From Bacteroidales bacterium (lineage in GTDB: Bacteria; Bacteroidota; Bacteroidia; Bacteroidales; Muribaculaceae), in the NCBI GenBank assembly GCA_014800245.1, contig JAAVGM010000011.1:1-64000 (forward strand): a stretch of 64,000 nucleotides of DNA. The letters run 5' to 3'. Numbering within the stretch: the first letter of the stretch is position 1; every line of letters starts with the position of its first letter. Positions 46,596 through 55,359 of the stretch are shown here, piece by piece. The translations under genes and the position numbers were made by a program. The notes beneath the pieces were generated by a model, which had not been told where the DNA came from, did not search any database, and saw nothing but the letters and a program-made list of their open reading frames with translations.

Positions 46596-47522
46596 ATGAA
46601 TATAGAAGAGGTCAACTCCATTGTGGAACATCAGCTTGACGCATGGCCCGAAGCTAAGCGAAATTTCGATGCGCTCTCCCAAATCGGACGCAAGAGATTA
46701 GCCTTAGGCGATTTCCCGGCTTTTGCACAGCATAACCCTGCGCGCATTAAAAGCACCGGGGCTAAGATTGATAAGGAATCTATCAGAAATCGTGCTTGCT
46801 TTCTCTGCAAGTCAAATCGTCCGGCCGAGCAATTAAGCCGCGAATGGATTCCGGGATGGGAATTTCTCGTAAACCCCTACCCTATTCTTCCGATTCATTT
46901 CACGATTGTGGATAAGGAACATCGTCCCCAAGACGGAATCCCTCTCGATATGGCTGTCATGGCTGAGCAGGCTCCTGATCTCGCTATATTTTATAATGGT
47001 GCGAAGGCCGGTGCATCGGCTCCCGATCACCGTCATTGTCAGGCCGTGCTGAAATCCGAGCTCCCTCTCTTGCATCTGGCGGAAGAGTATCATTCTCTCG
47101 ACAATGCTCCGATAGTGAGTTCCGATAGTTTCGGCATTGACCTTCCGTTCGCTTTTCTGAGCGCAATCGTCACTCCCGATAAAAACGGAATGCTTACCCT
47201 CCACACCATGACCCGCATAAGAGGGATCGACAGCACCACCGGTCTGCCGGATCCCGACCTTGTGAACGCTTTCTTCTGGATCGACTCTAAAGGATACCTG
47301 CGCATAGTTGTAATCCCGCGTCGCGCCCACAGGCCAAAACGATTCTATGCCAATGACGATACGCATATGACAGTATCCCCGGGGGCTCTCGATATGGCCG
47401 GTCTCCTTATCCTTCCTATTCAAGAAGATTACGACAGGATGTCGGAGAAAACGGCCCGGGAGATTTATGAGGAAGTGGCATTCAAAAATAATCTTCCTTC
47501 TGAAATTCTACCGGAGTCATAA
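46596..47522 (+). CDS. DUF4922 protein, HIT-like nucleotide-sugar phosphorylase fold
   Basis: This 308-residue protein contains PDHRHCQAV (~residues 145-153), an HxHxQ-type motif as in galactose-1-phosphate uridylyltransferase and GDP-L-galactose phosphorylase. A Cys pair in RACFLCKSNRPAE (~64-76) may bind zinc. WEFLVNPYPILPIHFTIV also resembles those enzymes. By analogy it would move a nucleotide between sugar phosphates or split a nucleotide sugar; the substrate is not known. It sits between GT2 and an AmpG-like transporter, suggesting activation or salvage of cell-wall sugars. Confidence 0.75.
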   Translation: MNIEEVNSIVEHQLDAWPEAKRNFDALSQIGRKRLALGDFPAFAQHNPARIKSTGAKIDKESIRNRACFLCKSNRPAEQLSREWIPGWEFLVNPYPILPIHFTIVDKEHRPQDGIPLDMAVMAEQAPDLAIFYNGAKAGASAPDHRHCQAVLKSELPLLHLAEEYHSLDNAPIVSSDSFGIDLPFAFLSAIVTPDKNGMLTLHTMTRIRGIDSTTGLPDPDLVNAFFWIDSKGYLRIVVIPRRAHRPKRFYANDDTHMTVSPGALDMAGLLILPIQEDYDRMSEKTAREIYEEVAFKNNLPSEILPES

Positions 47523-47574
47523 CCTTCGAAAGCCTCACCGGAGATTTGACCTAAAACCTTAACTCGATTTCATC

Positions 47575-48894
47575 ATGAACGCAATAAAAAACAGGAGCCG
47601 TTCCCCTTGGCTTTGGATTCCTACACTCTATATCGCGGAAGGTCTCCCTTATTTCGCCGTCAACACCCTGACGGTGCTGATGTATGTTAATATGGGGGTG
47701 TCCTTGGCAGATATGGCTTTCTTCACCGGATGGCTCTATCTCCCATGGGTGATAAAACCATTCTGGAGCCCCTTTATAGATCTTTTCAAAACCAAACGGA
47801 GCTGGACCATAGCTATGGAGGGGATTCTATGCGCCACAATGGCAGGGGTCGGTTTCATGCTCCCTTTCTCTTTCTTTTTCTGTGCCACTCTTGTTTTCTT
47901 CTGGCTGATGGCTTTCGCATCGGCAACCCATGACATAGCCGCCGACGGCTATTATATGATCGAACTCTCCGACCATGATCAGGCGGCATATGTAGGAGTC
48001 AGATCCACATTCTATCGCATCGCAAGCATAATCGGGCAAGGAGGGTTGGTGATGCTTGCAGGTGTGCTTGAAGAAAGGATGGGGAATGTGGCTAACGCAT
48101 GGAGGATAGTTTTCCTTATCCTGTCTGCGTTTTTTCTCATCATCACATTATATCACAGCTTTTTCATGCCTAAAGCCGCTGCCGACCATCCTGTGCCGGG
48201 AGTCACGGCACGGACCATTGTGAAGGATTTCGCAATGACATTCGTCACCTTCTTCAATAAGCCGGGCATCGTGGCGGCTCTTTGCTTTATGCTCCTCTAC
48301 CGTCTCCCGGAGGCTCTTTGCATAAAATTGGTGCAGCCATTTCTTGTTTCCCCTATTGCAGAAGGGGGATTAGGGCTCTCCACCAAAGAGGTGGGGTTCG
48401 TTAACGGCACTGTCGGAGTTATAGCTCTCTTGGCAGGAGGAATCCTTGGAGGGCTTGCCATTGCTAAAGGGGGCTTGAAACGATGGCTATGGCCTATGGC
48501 TCTGAGCCTCACCCTCCCTTGCGGAGTGTATTGCTTTCTTTCGATGGCTCAGCCGGAGAATTTCTATCTAATATGCAGTGCAATCGGTTTCGAGCAGTTC
48601 GGATATGGATTCGGTTTCACAGCTTTCATGCTCTATCTAATCTATTTCTCACAGGGGAAACAGAAGACTTCGCATTATGCTTTCTGCACAGCCTTCATGG
48701 CTCTTGGGATGATGCTTCCGGGAATGGCTGCGGGGTGGCTGCATGAACGATTGGCGGAGATAAATATTTTCGGACTTAACGGACCTCAAGGATATATCAA
48801 TTTCTTCTGGGCGGTGATGATATGTTGCTTTGCCACGTTTGCCGTCTGTCTTAAAGTTAAAATTGATCCCTCTTTCGGTAAAAAACGGGCATGA
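47575..48894 (+). CDS. MFS transporter, AmpG-like (putative muropeptide importer)
   Basis: This 439-residue membrane protein has about 12 hydrophobic helices. The start, SPWLWIPTLYIAEGLPYFAV, and the first cytoplasmic loop, WLYLPWVIKPFWSPFIDLF, resemble AmpG permeases, which import anhydro-muropeptides in peptidoglycan recycling. It also has ATHDIAADGYYMIELS, similar to the AmpG second-helix region. Its stop overlaps the TamL start by 4 bp (ATGA). The operon partner at 41476 has amidase motifs, so uptake of amidase products is a reasonable but unproved role. It could instead carry a sugar or drug. Confidence 0.75.
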   Translation: MNAIKNRSRSPWLWIPTLYIAEGLPYFAVNTLTVLMYVNMGVSLADMAFFTGWLYLPWVIKPFWSPFIDLFKTKRSWTIAMEGILCATMAGVGFMLPFSFFFCATLVFFWLMAFASATHDIAADGYYMIELSDHDQAAYVGVRSTFYRIASIIGQGGLVMLAGVLEERMGNVANAWRIVFLILSAFFLIITLYHSFFMPKAAADHPVPGVTARTIVKDFAMTFVTFFNKPGIVAALCFMLLYRLPEALCIKLVQPFLVSPIAEGGLGLSTKEVGFVNGTVGVIALLAGGILGGLAIAKGGLKRWLWPMALSLTLPCGVYCFLSMAQPENFYLICSAIGFEQFGYGFGFTAFMLYLIYFSQGKQKTSHYAFCTAFMALGMMLPGMAAGWLHERLAEINIFGLNGPQGYINFFWAVMICCFATFAVCLKVKIDPSFGKKRA

Positions 48895-51254
48895 AGGAAA
48901 GTATAAAAAGATATTTCGCCCTCCTTGGCGTTCTCCCCATCCTGCTTCTTCTGTTGATTTCGGCAGGATGCTCCTCCACTCGTCTTCTTCCTGAGGGGTC
49001 GTTGCTATTGGATGATGTTGCGCTTAAGATCAATGATTCCACCAAGACTCTTGATGAGACCGAGATGATGACTTTCGTGCGCCATCAGGAGAACAACAGG
49101 ATGCTATGGAGCGCGAAACTGCGTCTCGGAATATATAACCTCAGTGGACGCGACTCCACAAAATGGTGGAATCGTTGGGTGCGCAAACTCGGCGAACCCC
49201 CTGTGATATATTCCGAAGCCAACACTCTTTCGGATGCCGAACAGCTCCGCAAGGCGATGGTGAATGCTGGATTTCTGAAGGCTACGGTGTATATCGACAC
49301 TATCCCGAATTATAAGAAGAAAAAGATGAAGGTGGCCTATACCCTCAATCCCGGCGAGCCTTATATTATCCGCAATATAGATTATCATTTCCCCAACGAT
49401 ACTCTTCGTCGGCTCGTGATGCTGGATTCGATAAGAATGGTGGTGCGCCACGGCGACTTCCTGAATCGCTCGGCTCTCGAGACAGAACGAGATCTCATCA
49501 CTTCTCGTTTGAAAAACCGCGGCTATTATGCCTTTGGAAAGGAATTTATCACCTTCAATGCCGACACCACCGAAGGGAGCTGCGACGTGGATCTCACATT
49601 GGAACTCAATCCTCCATACCCTTTTGAAAATCGGACCTCCCTTCTCGACACTCACAGGGAATATATTGTGAGGAATGTGAATTTCATTATGGATTACGAC
49701 CCGGGAGTGACAGAGGATATTGCCAACTATCGTTCTGTTGATACAGTAAACTATAAGGGGATAAGAATCTTTTATGGCGATAAACGCTACCTGCGTCCGG
49801 GAGTATTAGCGGAAAACTGTTTCCTCACCCCCGGCAATCTCTATCGCCAGCGGGATGTGGATAAGACCTATTCGGCGCTCTCCCGTCTTCAGATTCTCAA
49901 ATTCATCAATGTCCGATTCATCCCGGTGGGAAATCCGGGAAAAAGCGATGTGGCTTTTGTGGATGCATACGTTCTGCTCACAAGAGGCAAAAGCCAGACC
50001 TTCTCCGTCGAACTTGAAGGCACCAACTCCGAGGGGGATCTCGGGGTGGCGGTAGGTCTTACTTATTCCCATCGAAATATCGCGAAGGGATCGGAAACAT
50101 TGTCGGGGAAGCTACGTGGTTCTTACGAATCGCTTAGCGGAAATCTCAGCGGACTCATCCACAACCGATATATGGAGTATGGAATGGAGGTGGGGATTAA
50201 TTTCCCGAAATTCAAGGCTCCTTTTCTCAGGGAGAGTTTCAAGCGGAGAATAATGGCCTCCACTGAGTTCAATGTATCCATGAATTATCAGGAGAGGCCG
50301 GAATACACACGCATCATTTCCACAGCCGGATGGAGCTATAAATGGTCGGAACATAACAACCGCGACCGTCACACCTTCACCCCGATCGACATCAACTATG
50401 TCTATCTCCCGGAAAGCACAAATGATTTCCTCAATCAGATAGCACCCGATAATCCTCTGCTGCGATATAGCTATGAGGATCATTTCATCATGCGCTTGGG
50501 ATATAATTTCTATCATACCAACAAGCGCCAGGAACGTCCCTGGGCTCGCGGATTGCAACGGAATATCTTCACCATCCGCGCTAATGCAGAGGTTGCGGGC
50601 AATCTCCTCTTCGCCCTCAATTCGCTTTTCACTCATCGATCGGATTTTCATTCCAATCCCTATCGAGTGTTCGGAATCCGATATTCGCAATATGCCAAGA
50701 TGGAGGCCGATCTCTCTTTCCTCCATATCTTCGACCAACGCAACGCCTTGGCGTGGCATGCGGGCTTCGGAATCGGAGTGCCTTATGGAAATTCCACTAT
50801 TCTCCCCTTTGAAAAACGATTCTATGGCGGCGGAGCAAATGGGGTGAGAGGATGGGATGTGCGCACTCTCGGACCGGGACGATTCCCCGGCACTAACTCT
50901 GTGAGCGATTTCATCAATCAATGCGGCGATATCCGCATCGAACTGAGTGCGGAATATCGTGCCAAACTGTTCTGGCTCCTTGAAGGAGCACTCTTTATGG
51001 ATGCCGGAAATATCTGGACCATCCATAATTATCCTACGCAGCCTTATGGAATGTTCCATTTCAATTCTTTCTATAAGGAGATTGCGGCGGCCTATGGCGT
51101 GGGACTTCGTCTGGATTTCACATATTTCCTTCTTCGTTTTGATATGGGCATGAAGGCCCGGAATCCGGCTATCAATGCCGAACCGTGGCCTCTCATACAT
51201 CCGAAATGGGGAAGAGACCATTCTTTCCATTTCTCAATCGGATATCCTTTCTAA
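48891..51254 (+). CDS. tamL: TamL-type outer-membrane assembly lipoprotein (BamA/TamA superfamily)
   Basis: This 787-residue protein has a lipobox at LISAGC (Cys27), the feature that separates TamL of Bacteroidota from TamA. POTRA-like repeats span ~35-370 (e.g. EPYIIRNIDYHFPND), and a 16-strand BamA-type barrel fills the rest. It has the surface-strand signature GGANGVRGW (loop 6 VRGW, as VRGY/F in the family) and a C-terminal Phe (SIGYPF). It helps insert outer-membrane proteins. tamB, the usual partner, is not adjacent. It is the last gene of the envelope operon, overlapping the MFS gene by ATGA. Confidence 0.85.
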   Translation: MKESIKRYFALLGVLPILLLLLISAGCSSTRLLPEGSLLLDDVALKINDSTKTLDETEMMTFVRHQENNRMLWSAKLRLGIYNLSGRDSTKWWNRWVRKLGEPPVIYSEANTLSDAEQLRKAMVNAGFLKATVYIDTIPNYKKKKMKVAYTLNPGEPYIIRNIDYHFPNDTLRRLVMLDSIRMVVRHGDFLNRSALETERDLITSRLKNRGYYAFGKEFITFNADTTEGSCDVDLTLELNPPYPFENRTSLLDTHREYIVRNVNFIMDYDPGVTEDIANYRSVDTVNYKGIRIFYGDKRYLRPGVLAENCFLTPGNLYRQRDVDKTYSALSRLQILKFINVRFIPVGNPGKSDVAFVDAYVLLTRGKSQTFSVELEGTNSEGDLGVAVGLTYSHRNIAKGSETLSGKLRGSYESLSGNLSGLIHNRYMEYGMEVGINFPKFKAPFLRESFKRRIMASTEFNVSMNYQERPEYTRIISTAGWSYKWSEHNNRDRHTFTPIDINYVYLPESTNDFLNQIAPDNPLLRYSYEDHFIMRLGYNFYHTNKRQERPWARGLQRNIFTIRANAEVAGNLLFALNSLFTHRSDFHSNPYRVFGIRYSQYAKMEADLSFLHIFDQRNALAWHAGFGIGVPYGNSTILPFEKRFYGGGANGVRGWDVRTLGPGRFPGTNSVSDFINQCGDIRIELSAEYRAKLFWLLEGALFMDAGNIWTIHNYPTQPYGMFHFNSFYKEIAAAYGVGLRLDFTYFLLRFDMGMKARNPAINAEPWPLIHPKWGRDHSFHFSIGYPF

Positions 51255-51288
51255 TTGGTATCCAACAAAATGATGAGGATGATTGTTA

Positions 51289-51296
51289 TAACTTTG
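51289..51296 (+). promoter_or_regulatory. -7 promoter element for the phosphatase gene
   Basis: TAACTTTG lies 13 bp before the ATG at 51309. No consensus -33 is visible. The leader would be very short. Confidence 0.45.
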
Positions 51297-51308
51297 AATC
51301 TTTAATTT

Positions 51309-51956
51309 ATGAAAAAACTTATAATATTCGATCTCGACGGCACTTTGCTGAATACTATAGCCGATCTCGGCAATGCGTGCAATTATGCGCTTCGAATGAT
51401 GGGTTTCTCCGAACACGCTCTTTCCACATATAATTATATGGTGGGGAATGGTGTCAGAAAACTTGTGGAGCGTGCAGTGCCGGATGCTGACAAGGAAACT
51501 GTTGACAAACTTTTGGCTCACTTTCGCGAATATTACGATGAGCATTGCACGGATGAGACCCTCCCTTATCCCGGCATTCCGGAGCTTTTGAAAGATCTTA
51601 CCGACCGCGGTATAGCCGTCGGTGTGGCTTCTAATAAGTATGAGGCGGCAGTGGAGAAAATAGTGACTCATTATTTCCCCGACATCCCCTTTGTGGCTCT
51701 CTTGGGGCAGACTGAAGATCGCCCCACAAAGCCGGATCCCTCTATTGTATTCTCGCTCCTCAATGAATTCCCCACGCCGAAGCGTGAGATTCTATATGTG
51801 GGCGATTCGGCCGTGGATATGGAGACGGCGCGTCGTGCATGTGTGGAATCAGTGGGCGTGACTTGGGGTTTCCGCCCCGTGTCGGAATTGCGCAATGCCT
51901 ACGCGGATAATATAGTGAATAAGCCCTCTGATATCCTCCGTTTGGCTGAGCAATAG
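51309..51956 (+). CDS. gph: HAD family phosphatase, phosphoglycolate phosphatase-like
   Basis: This 215-residue HAD hydrolase has motif I FDLDGTLLNT (nucleophile Asp), a helical cap with VGNGVRKLVERAVP, motif II GVASNK, Lys in TKPDPSIV, and motif IV YVGDSAVDMETARRA. This arrangement is that of Gph, which recycles 2-phosphoglycolate, but HAD substrates are hard to assign. It is followed 79 bp later by an acyl-ACP thioesterase on the same strand, across a degenerate CCCCTTAGT repeat. Confidence 0.8.
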   Translation: MKKLIIFDLDGTLLNTIADLGNACNYALRMMGFSEHALSTYNYMVGNGVRKLVERAVPDADKETVDKLLAHFREYYDEHCTDETLPYPGIPELLKDLTDRGIAVGVASNKYEAAVEKIVTHYFPDIPFVALLGQTEDRPTKPDPSIVFSLLNEFPTPKREILYVGDSAVDMETARRACVESVGVTWGFRPVSELRNAYADNIVNKPSDILRLAEQ

Positions 51957-51960
51957 GAGA

Positions 51961-52030
51961 ATCCCTTAGTCCCCTTAGTCCCCTTAGTTCCTTAATCCCT
52001 TTAAGCCCCCTAATCCCCTTAAGCCCCTTA
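51961..52030. repeat. Degenerate CCCCTTAGT/CCCTTAAT tandem repeat
   Basis: About seven imperfect copies of a 9-10 bp unit fill nearly the whole spacer between gph and the thioesterase gene. It is non-coding, and similar in style to the repeats at 18941-18980 and 12000-12040. Confidence 0.75.
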
Positions 52031-52035
52031 CAAAT

Positions 52036-52818
52036 ATGGTCCCCGAATATTCTCAGAAAATATTTATCTCTGCAAATGAAGCTAACCCGGAGGGTGAGCT
52101 TGCAGTGAATGTCCTTGTCACCGACCTTATCATGGTTGCCACTCAGGCAGCCATGGAATTAGGGATCGGGAATCCCACCATGGCACATCTAAATGCAGGA
52201 TGGGTTCTGTCGCGTCTCACGATAGAGATGAAGTCTTATCCTAAAGTCAACACCCATTACAAAATTATCACATGGGTTGAAAGCTGGAACCGCCATTTCT
52301 CTGTGCGCGATTTCGAGATTCAGGATTGCGACGGGAATGCCGTTGGCTTCGCCCGATCAATATGGATGGTGCTCAATACTGAGACCCACGAGAATTTTGG
52401 TCTCTCTCACCTCACTCTTCCCGAAGGAGCCGTCTCCAAACGTGCTTGCCCTATCTCGCGTCAGGAGAAGCATGTGGATATCCATCCTTCCTGCAGCAAC
52501 GAAGTTCCGGCATCTGCCTTGAAAGCGAATACGGAGGAACGCAACTATACATTCAAATACAATGACATAGATTTCTATCGTCATGTCAATACGGTGAGAT
52601 ACGTCACTCTCCTTCTCAACTCCTACACTCTTGAAGAGTTCGACCGTCATTTCCTGTCTCGGTTGGAATTATCATTCCTTCATGAAGGCAATTTCGGCGA
52701 GACAGTTGAAATACGCCGTTTCAATCATCCGGATGATTTATCTTCCTTCTCTCTATATTCCCTTAAGAAAGAGAAGCCAATCCTCTTCGCCCGAATAAAA
52801 TTAGGATCGCGCCAATAA
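52036..52818 (+). CDS. Acyl-ACP thioesterase
   Basis: This 260-residue hot-dog-fold protein of the plant/bacterial acyl-ACP thioesterase type (PF01643) releases free fatty acids from ACP. N-terminal half: AHLNAGWVLSRLTIEM and the INTWVESW-like block (IITWVESWNRHFSVRDFEI). C-terminal half: the second hot dog with NDIDFYRHVNTVRYV, containing the N-x-H-type active-site arrangement of the family. It likely sets fatty-acid chain length or supply. An imperfect hairpin (52801-52833) overlaps the stop and may end transcription. Confidence 0.9.
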   Translation: MVPEYSQKIFISANEANPEGELAVNVLVTDLIMVATQAAMELGIGNPTMAHLNAGWVLSRLTIEMKSYPKVNTHYKIITWVESWNRHFSVRDFEIQDCDGNAVGFARSIWMVLNTETHENFGLSHLTLPEGAVSKRACPISRQEKHVDIHPSCSNEVPASALKANTEERNYTFKYNDIDFYRHVNTVRYVTLLLNSYTLEEFDRHFLSRLELSFLHEGNFGETVEIRRFNHPDDLSSFSLYSLKKEKPILFARIKLGSRQ

Positions 52819-52835
52819 TTGACGCAATCCTAATC

Positions 52836-52938
52836 CTATACCGACAGAGCAAGCTGATTCTTCACAAGATTCCAATACTCCCCCGTTAAGACTCACTAAC
52901 TCATCGTGAGTGCTAATCTCTTCTGCTATGCGACCATC
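52836..52938 (-). pseudogene. Remnant: C-terminal end of a second ABC transporter ATPase, frameshifted
   Basis: Reading the minus strand from 52938, the frame gives DGRIAEEISTHDELVSLNG. After a run of five G (plus-strand C at 52880-52884), the +1 frame continues EYWNLVKNQLALSV and stops at 52836-52838. This is the typical end of an ABC exporter. The intact exporter nearby ends EIGTHKELLKKEG, then YYNLIKNQLELGN. One extra G breaks the frame, and everything upstream of the fragment is missing. It follows in frame directly after the stop of the 52939-53154 ORF, marking a deletion junction. Confidence 0.8.
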
Positions 52939-53154
52939 CTAAATCAAAAAAGAAAATATGTGTTTAAGGATAGACTCTCCATCTCCGTAGGGGTAATTAA
53001 TATTTATAACAGCTACAATTAACGAAATAATAATTACACCGATTATTATAATCCCCCATCTCTCCAACTTATATGGAACCTCCCCTAAAATACGTCTTAC
53101 CTTCGGGGAACGGAGCTCGATTCTATCATATGTAGTTGCTTTCTTCTCCTTCAT
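52939..53154 (-). CDS. Short membrane protein, possible truncated HlyD-type adaptor
   Basis: This 71-residue ORF begins 6 bp after the C39-ABC exporter stop. It has IELRSPKVRRILGEVPYKLERWG then a membrane segment (about 34-51), which resembles the N-termini of Bacteroidota HlyD-family adaptors that normally run to ~400 residues with a long coiled coil. Here it ends soon after the membrane span and abuts a broken ABC-transporter tail in the same frame. I read it as the stump of an adaptor cut by deletion. An intact small single-pass protein that works with the exporter cannot be excluded. Confidence 0.6.
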   Translation of the reverse strand: MKEKKATTYDRIELRSPKVRRILGEVPYKLERWGIIIIGVIIISLIVAVININYPYGDGESILKHIFSFLI

Positions 53155-53160
53155 TCTTGT

Positions 53161-55359
53161 TTAATTTCCCAATTCCAATTGATTTTTTATTAGATTATAA
53201 TAAGTGCCTTCTTTTTTCAAGAGTTCCTTATGAGTTCCTATCTCAACAATCTTACCAGACTCAAGAACAATTATATTATCCGCATTCTTAACGGTGGATA
53301 AACGATGGGCCACTATCACCACAGTCTTTCCATAATAGAAATCTTCAAGATTCTCAACTATCTCTCTTTCATTTTTGGCATCAAGGGAATTTGTGGCCTC
53401 ATCAAGGAATATGAACTCCGGATTCTTATAAACAGCTCTTGCTATAAGAATACGCTGCTTCTGCCCCTGACTGAGTCCAATACCATCTCTTCCAATCAAT
53501 GTATTATATTTTAAAGGAAGCCCCATAATGAAATCATGTATGCAGGCTGTTTTAGCTGCATTCTCTAATCTTTCTATATCTATTTCCTCGTCATCAATAG
53601 CAATATTTCTTGCAATAGATTCAGAAAAAATTGCTCCATCCTGCATCACAACCCCACACCGCTTTCTCCACCATTGTAAATCATAGGTATCTATTGTCTC
53701 GTCTGCAATGTTTATCCTTCCATGCAACACAGGATAATAGCCAAGCATAAGCTTGATGAGAGTTGTTTTTCCACTTCCACTTGCACCTACAATCGCTGTC
53801 ACCTTTCCTTCAGGAATCTTAAACGATATATCCGACAGAGTATATCTTGACGAATGTTTATCATACTTGAATCCAACATTTTCAAACACAATGTCTGGTT
53901 TCCCGGGAAATTCTTGACGTTGGTTAGAGCGGCTCTCTTCATTATTAGATTCATGAATCTCATTTATTCTTTCCAAAGATATTTTAACATCCTGAAGAGA
54001 ATATATGAATTGCATTAATTGCTCCACCGGCGAGTTGAGCTGTCCTACTATATATTGAATGGCCAACATTGCTCCCAAGGTCAAATTCCCATTAATTACG
54101 CCCGTTGCAGCAAAGACAGTGATCAATATATTTTTAATCTCATTAATGAACACACTCCCTGCCTCTTGGGTTTGTTGAAGCTTAATTGATTTCATCTGAA
54201 CTTCGAAAAGATCAGCTTGTGTATCCTCCCACTCCCAACGTCTGCGCCTTTTACAATCCTGTAGTTTTATCTCGGGGATATTAGTGATAAACTGATACGT
54301 GACATTTTGGCTGATTGCTTGCTGCTCAAAAAGCTGATAATCCAGAACCTTTCTATGGTTTAAAAACCTTATAATCCAAAGTCCATAAACAATGCTTCCA
54401 CAAAGGAATATACAGAACACGACTCTGTCATAAAATAAAAGAATCACCCCAAAAATCAGGAATGAAAGGAGTGTAAACATAATCCCAAGAACCTGATTTG
54501 TAAGAAAGTTTTGAATGCGGGAATGATCACCCATTCTTTGAAGAAGATCGCCTAACAATTTGGTCTCAAAAAAAGACATTGGCAGCTTAAGAAGCTTTAT
54601 AAAAAAATCGCTTACAATCGAGATATTTATTCGCATAGATATATGCAGGAGCAACCACCTTCGAACGAAATCGGTGGCAGTCCTTCCTACAACAATCATC
54701 AGCTCCCCAAGGAGCACAAGCCATATGAATTTTATATCCCTATGCCTTATACCTATATCCACAATCCATTGCGTCAGAAACGGCATTATCAATTGCAGGA
54801 TACAACCCACTCCCAACCCTAATATTATCTGTAAAAAATACCGCTTGTATTGTTCGACATATTCCCAAAGAAATCGGAATGAACGACGATTATCCAGATC
54901 CGTTTCCTTGAAATTTTGAAATTCAGGGGTTGTCTCTATAAACATAGCCACACCCTTTTCCATCCCATCTGAACATGTCGAAAGCCAATGCTGTGAAAAC
55001 TCCTCAAGAGTAAGCTTGTACTTTCCTTTGCCAGGATCGGCAATCCAGAACCGTTTGCCCTTTCTGTCTATTTTATATAAAACCACGAAATGATTCTGAT
55101 TCCAGTGCAATATGCAAGGTAAGGGACAACTTAAAAGATCAGTTACACTTACTCTTCCTGCTGCATAATCTAATTTCAACACTTCGCATAGATCTGCAAT
55201 TCCTTTAAAAGAGACTCCATCTTTTGAAGGCTGACAATGTTGCTCTAAAACTCTTATTGGGAATTTTTTTCCATAAAAACGACATATCATGCTCAAGCAT
55301 GATATGCCGCACTGCATCGAGTCAAGCTGCTTTACGAAAGGGAAGGCCATGGATATCAT
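53161..55359 (-). CDS. C39-peptidase-containing ABC exporter (double-glycine peptide processing and export)
   Basis: This 732-residue protein has three parts. The C39 peptidase (1-150) has C17 in DSMQCGISCLSMICRFYGK, H90 in WNQNHFVVLY and D108 in WIADPGKG; all catalytic residues are intact. The membrane domain (~170-450) has about six helices. The ATPase (~480-732) has GASGSGKTT, LSQGQKQR and FIFLDEATNSLD. Such proteins cut leader peptides after Gly-Gly and export the core. The start overlaps the TonB-receptor stop by ATGA; MAFPF at codon 4 is an alternative start. The likely substrate is the 26-residue GG peptide encoded at 57658-57738 in the same operon. Confidence 0.95.
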   Translation of the reverse strand: MISMAFPFVKQLDSMQCGISCLSMICRFYGKKFPIRVLEQHCQPSKDGVSFKGIADLCEVLKLDYAAGRVSVTDLLSCPLPCILHWNQNHFVVLYKIDRKGKRFWIADPGKGKYKLTLEEFSQHWLSTCSDGMEKGVAMFIETTPEFQNFKETDLDNRRSFRFLWEYVEQYKRYFLQIILGLGVGCILQLIMPFLTQWIVDIGIRHRDIKFIWLVLLGELMIVVGRTATDFVRRWLLLHISMRINISIVSDFFIKLLKLPMSFFETKLLGDLLQRMGDHSRIQNFLTNQVLGIMFTLLSFLIFGVILLFYDRVVFCIFLCGSIVYGLWIIRFLNHRKVLDYQLFEQQAISQNVTYQFITNIPEIKLQDCKRRRRWEWEDTQADLFEVQMKSIKLQQTQEAGSVFINEIKNILITVFAATGVINGNLTLGAMLAIQYIVGQLNSPVEQLMQFIYSLQDVKISLERINEIHESNNEESRSNQRQEFPGKPDIVFENVGFKYDKHSSRYTLSDISFKIPEGKVTAIVGASGSGKTTLIKLMLGYYPVLHGRINIADETIDTYDLQWWRKRCGVVMQDGAIFSESIARNIAIDDEEIDIERLENAAKTACIHDFIMGLPLKYNTLIGRDGIGLSQGQKQRILIARAVYKNPEFIFLDEATNSLDAKNEREIVENLEDFYYGKTVVIVAHRLSTVKNADNIIVLESGKIVEIGTHKELLKKEGTYYNLIKNQLELGN

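Noticed and set aside
50112..51230. 372-codon minus-strand ORF
   Set aside because: It is antisense to the TamL barrel, with an Ile/His/Glu-rich shadow composition and no promoter.
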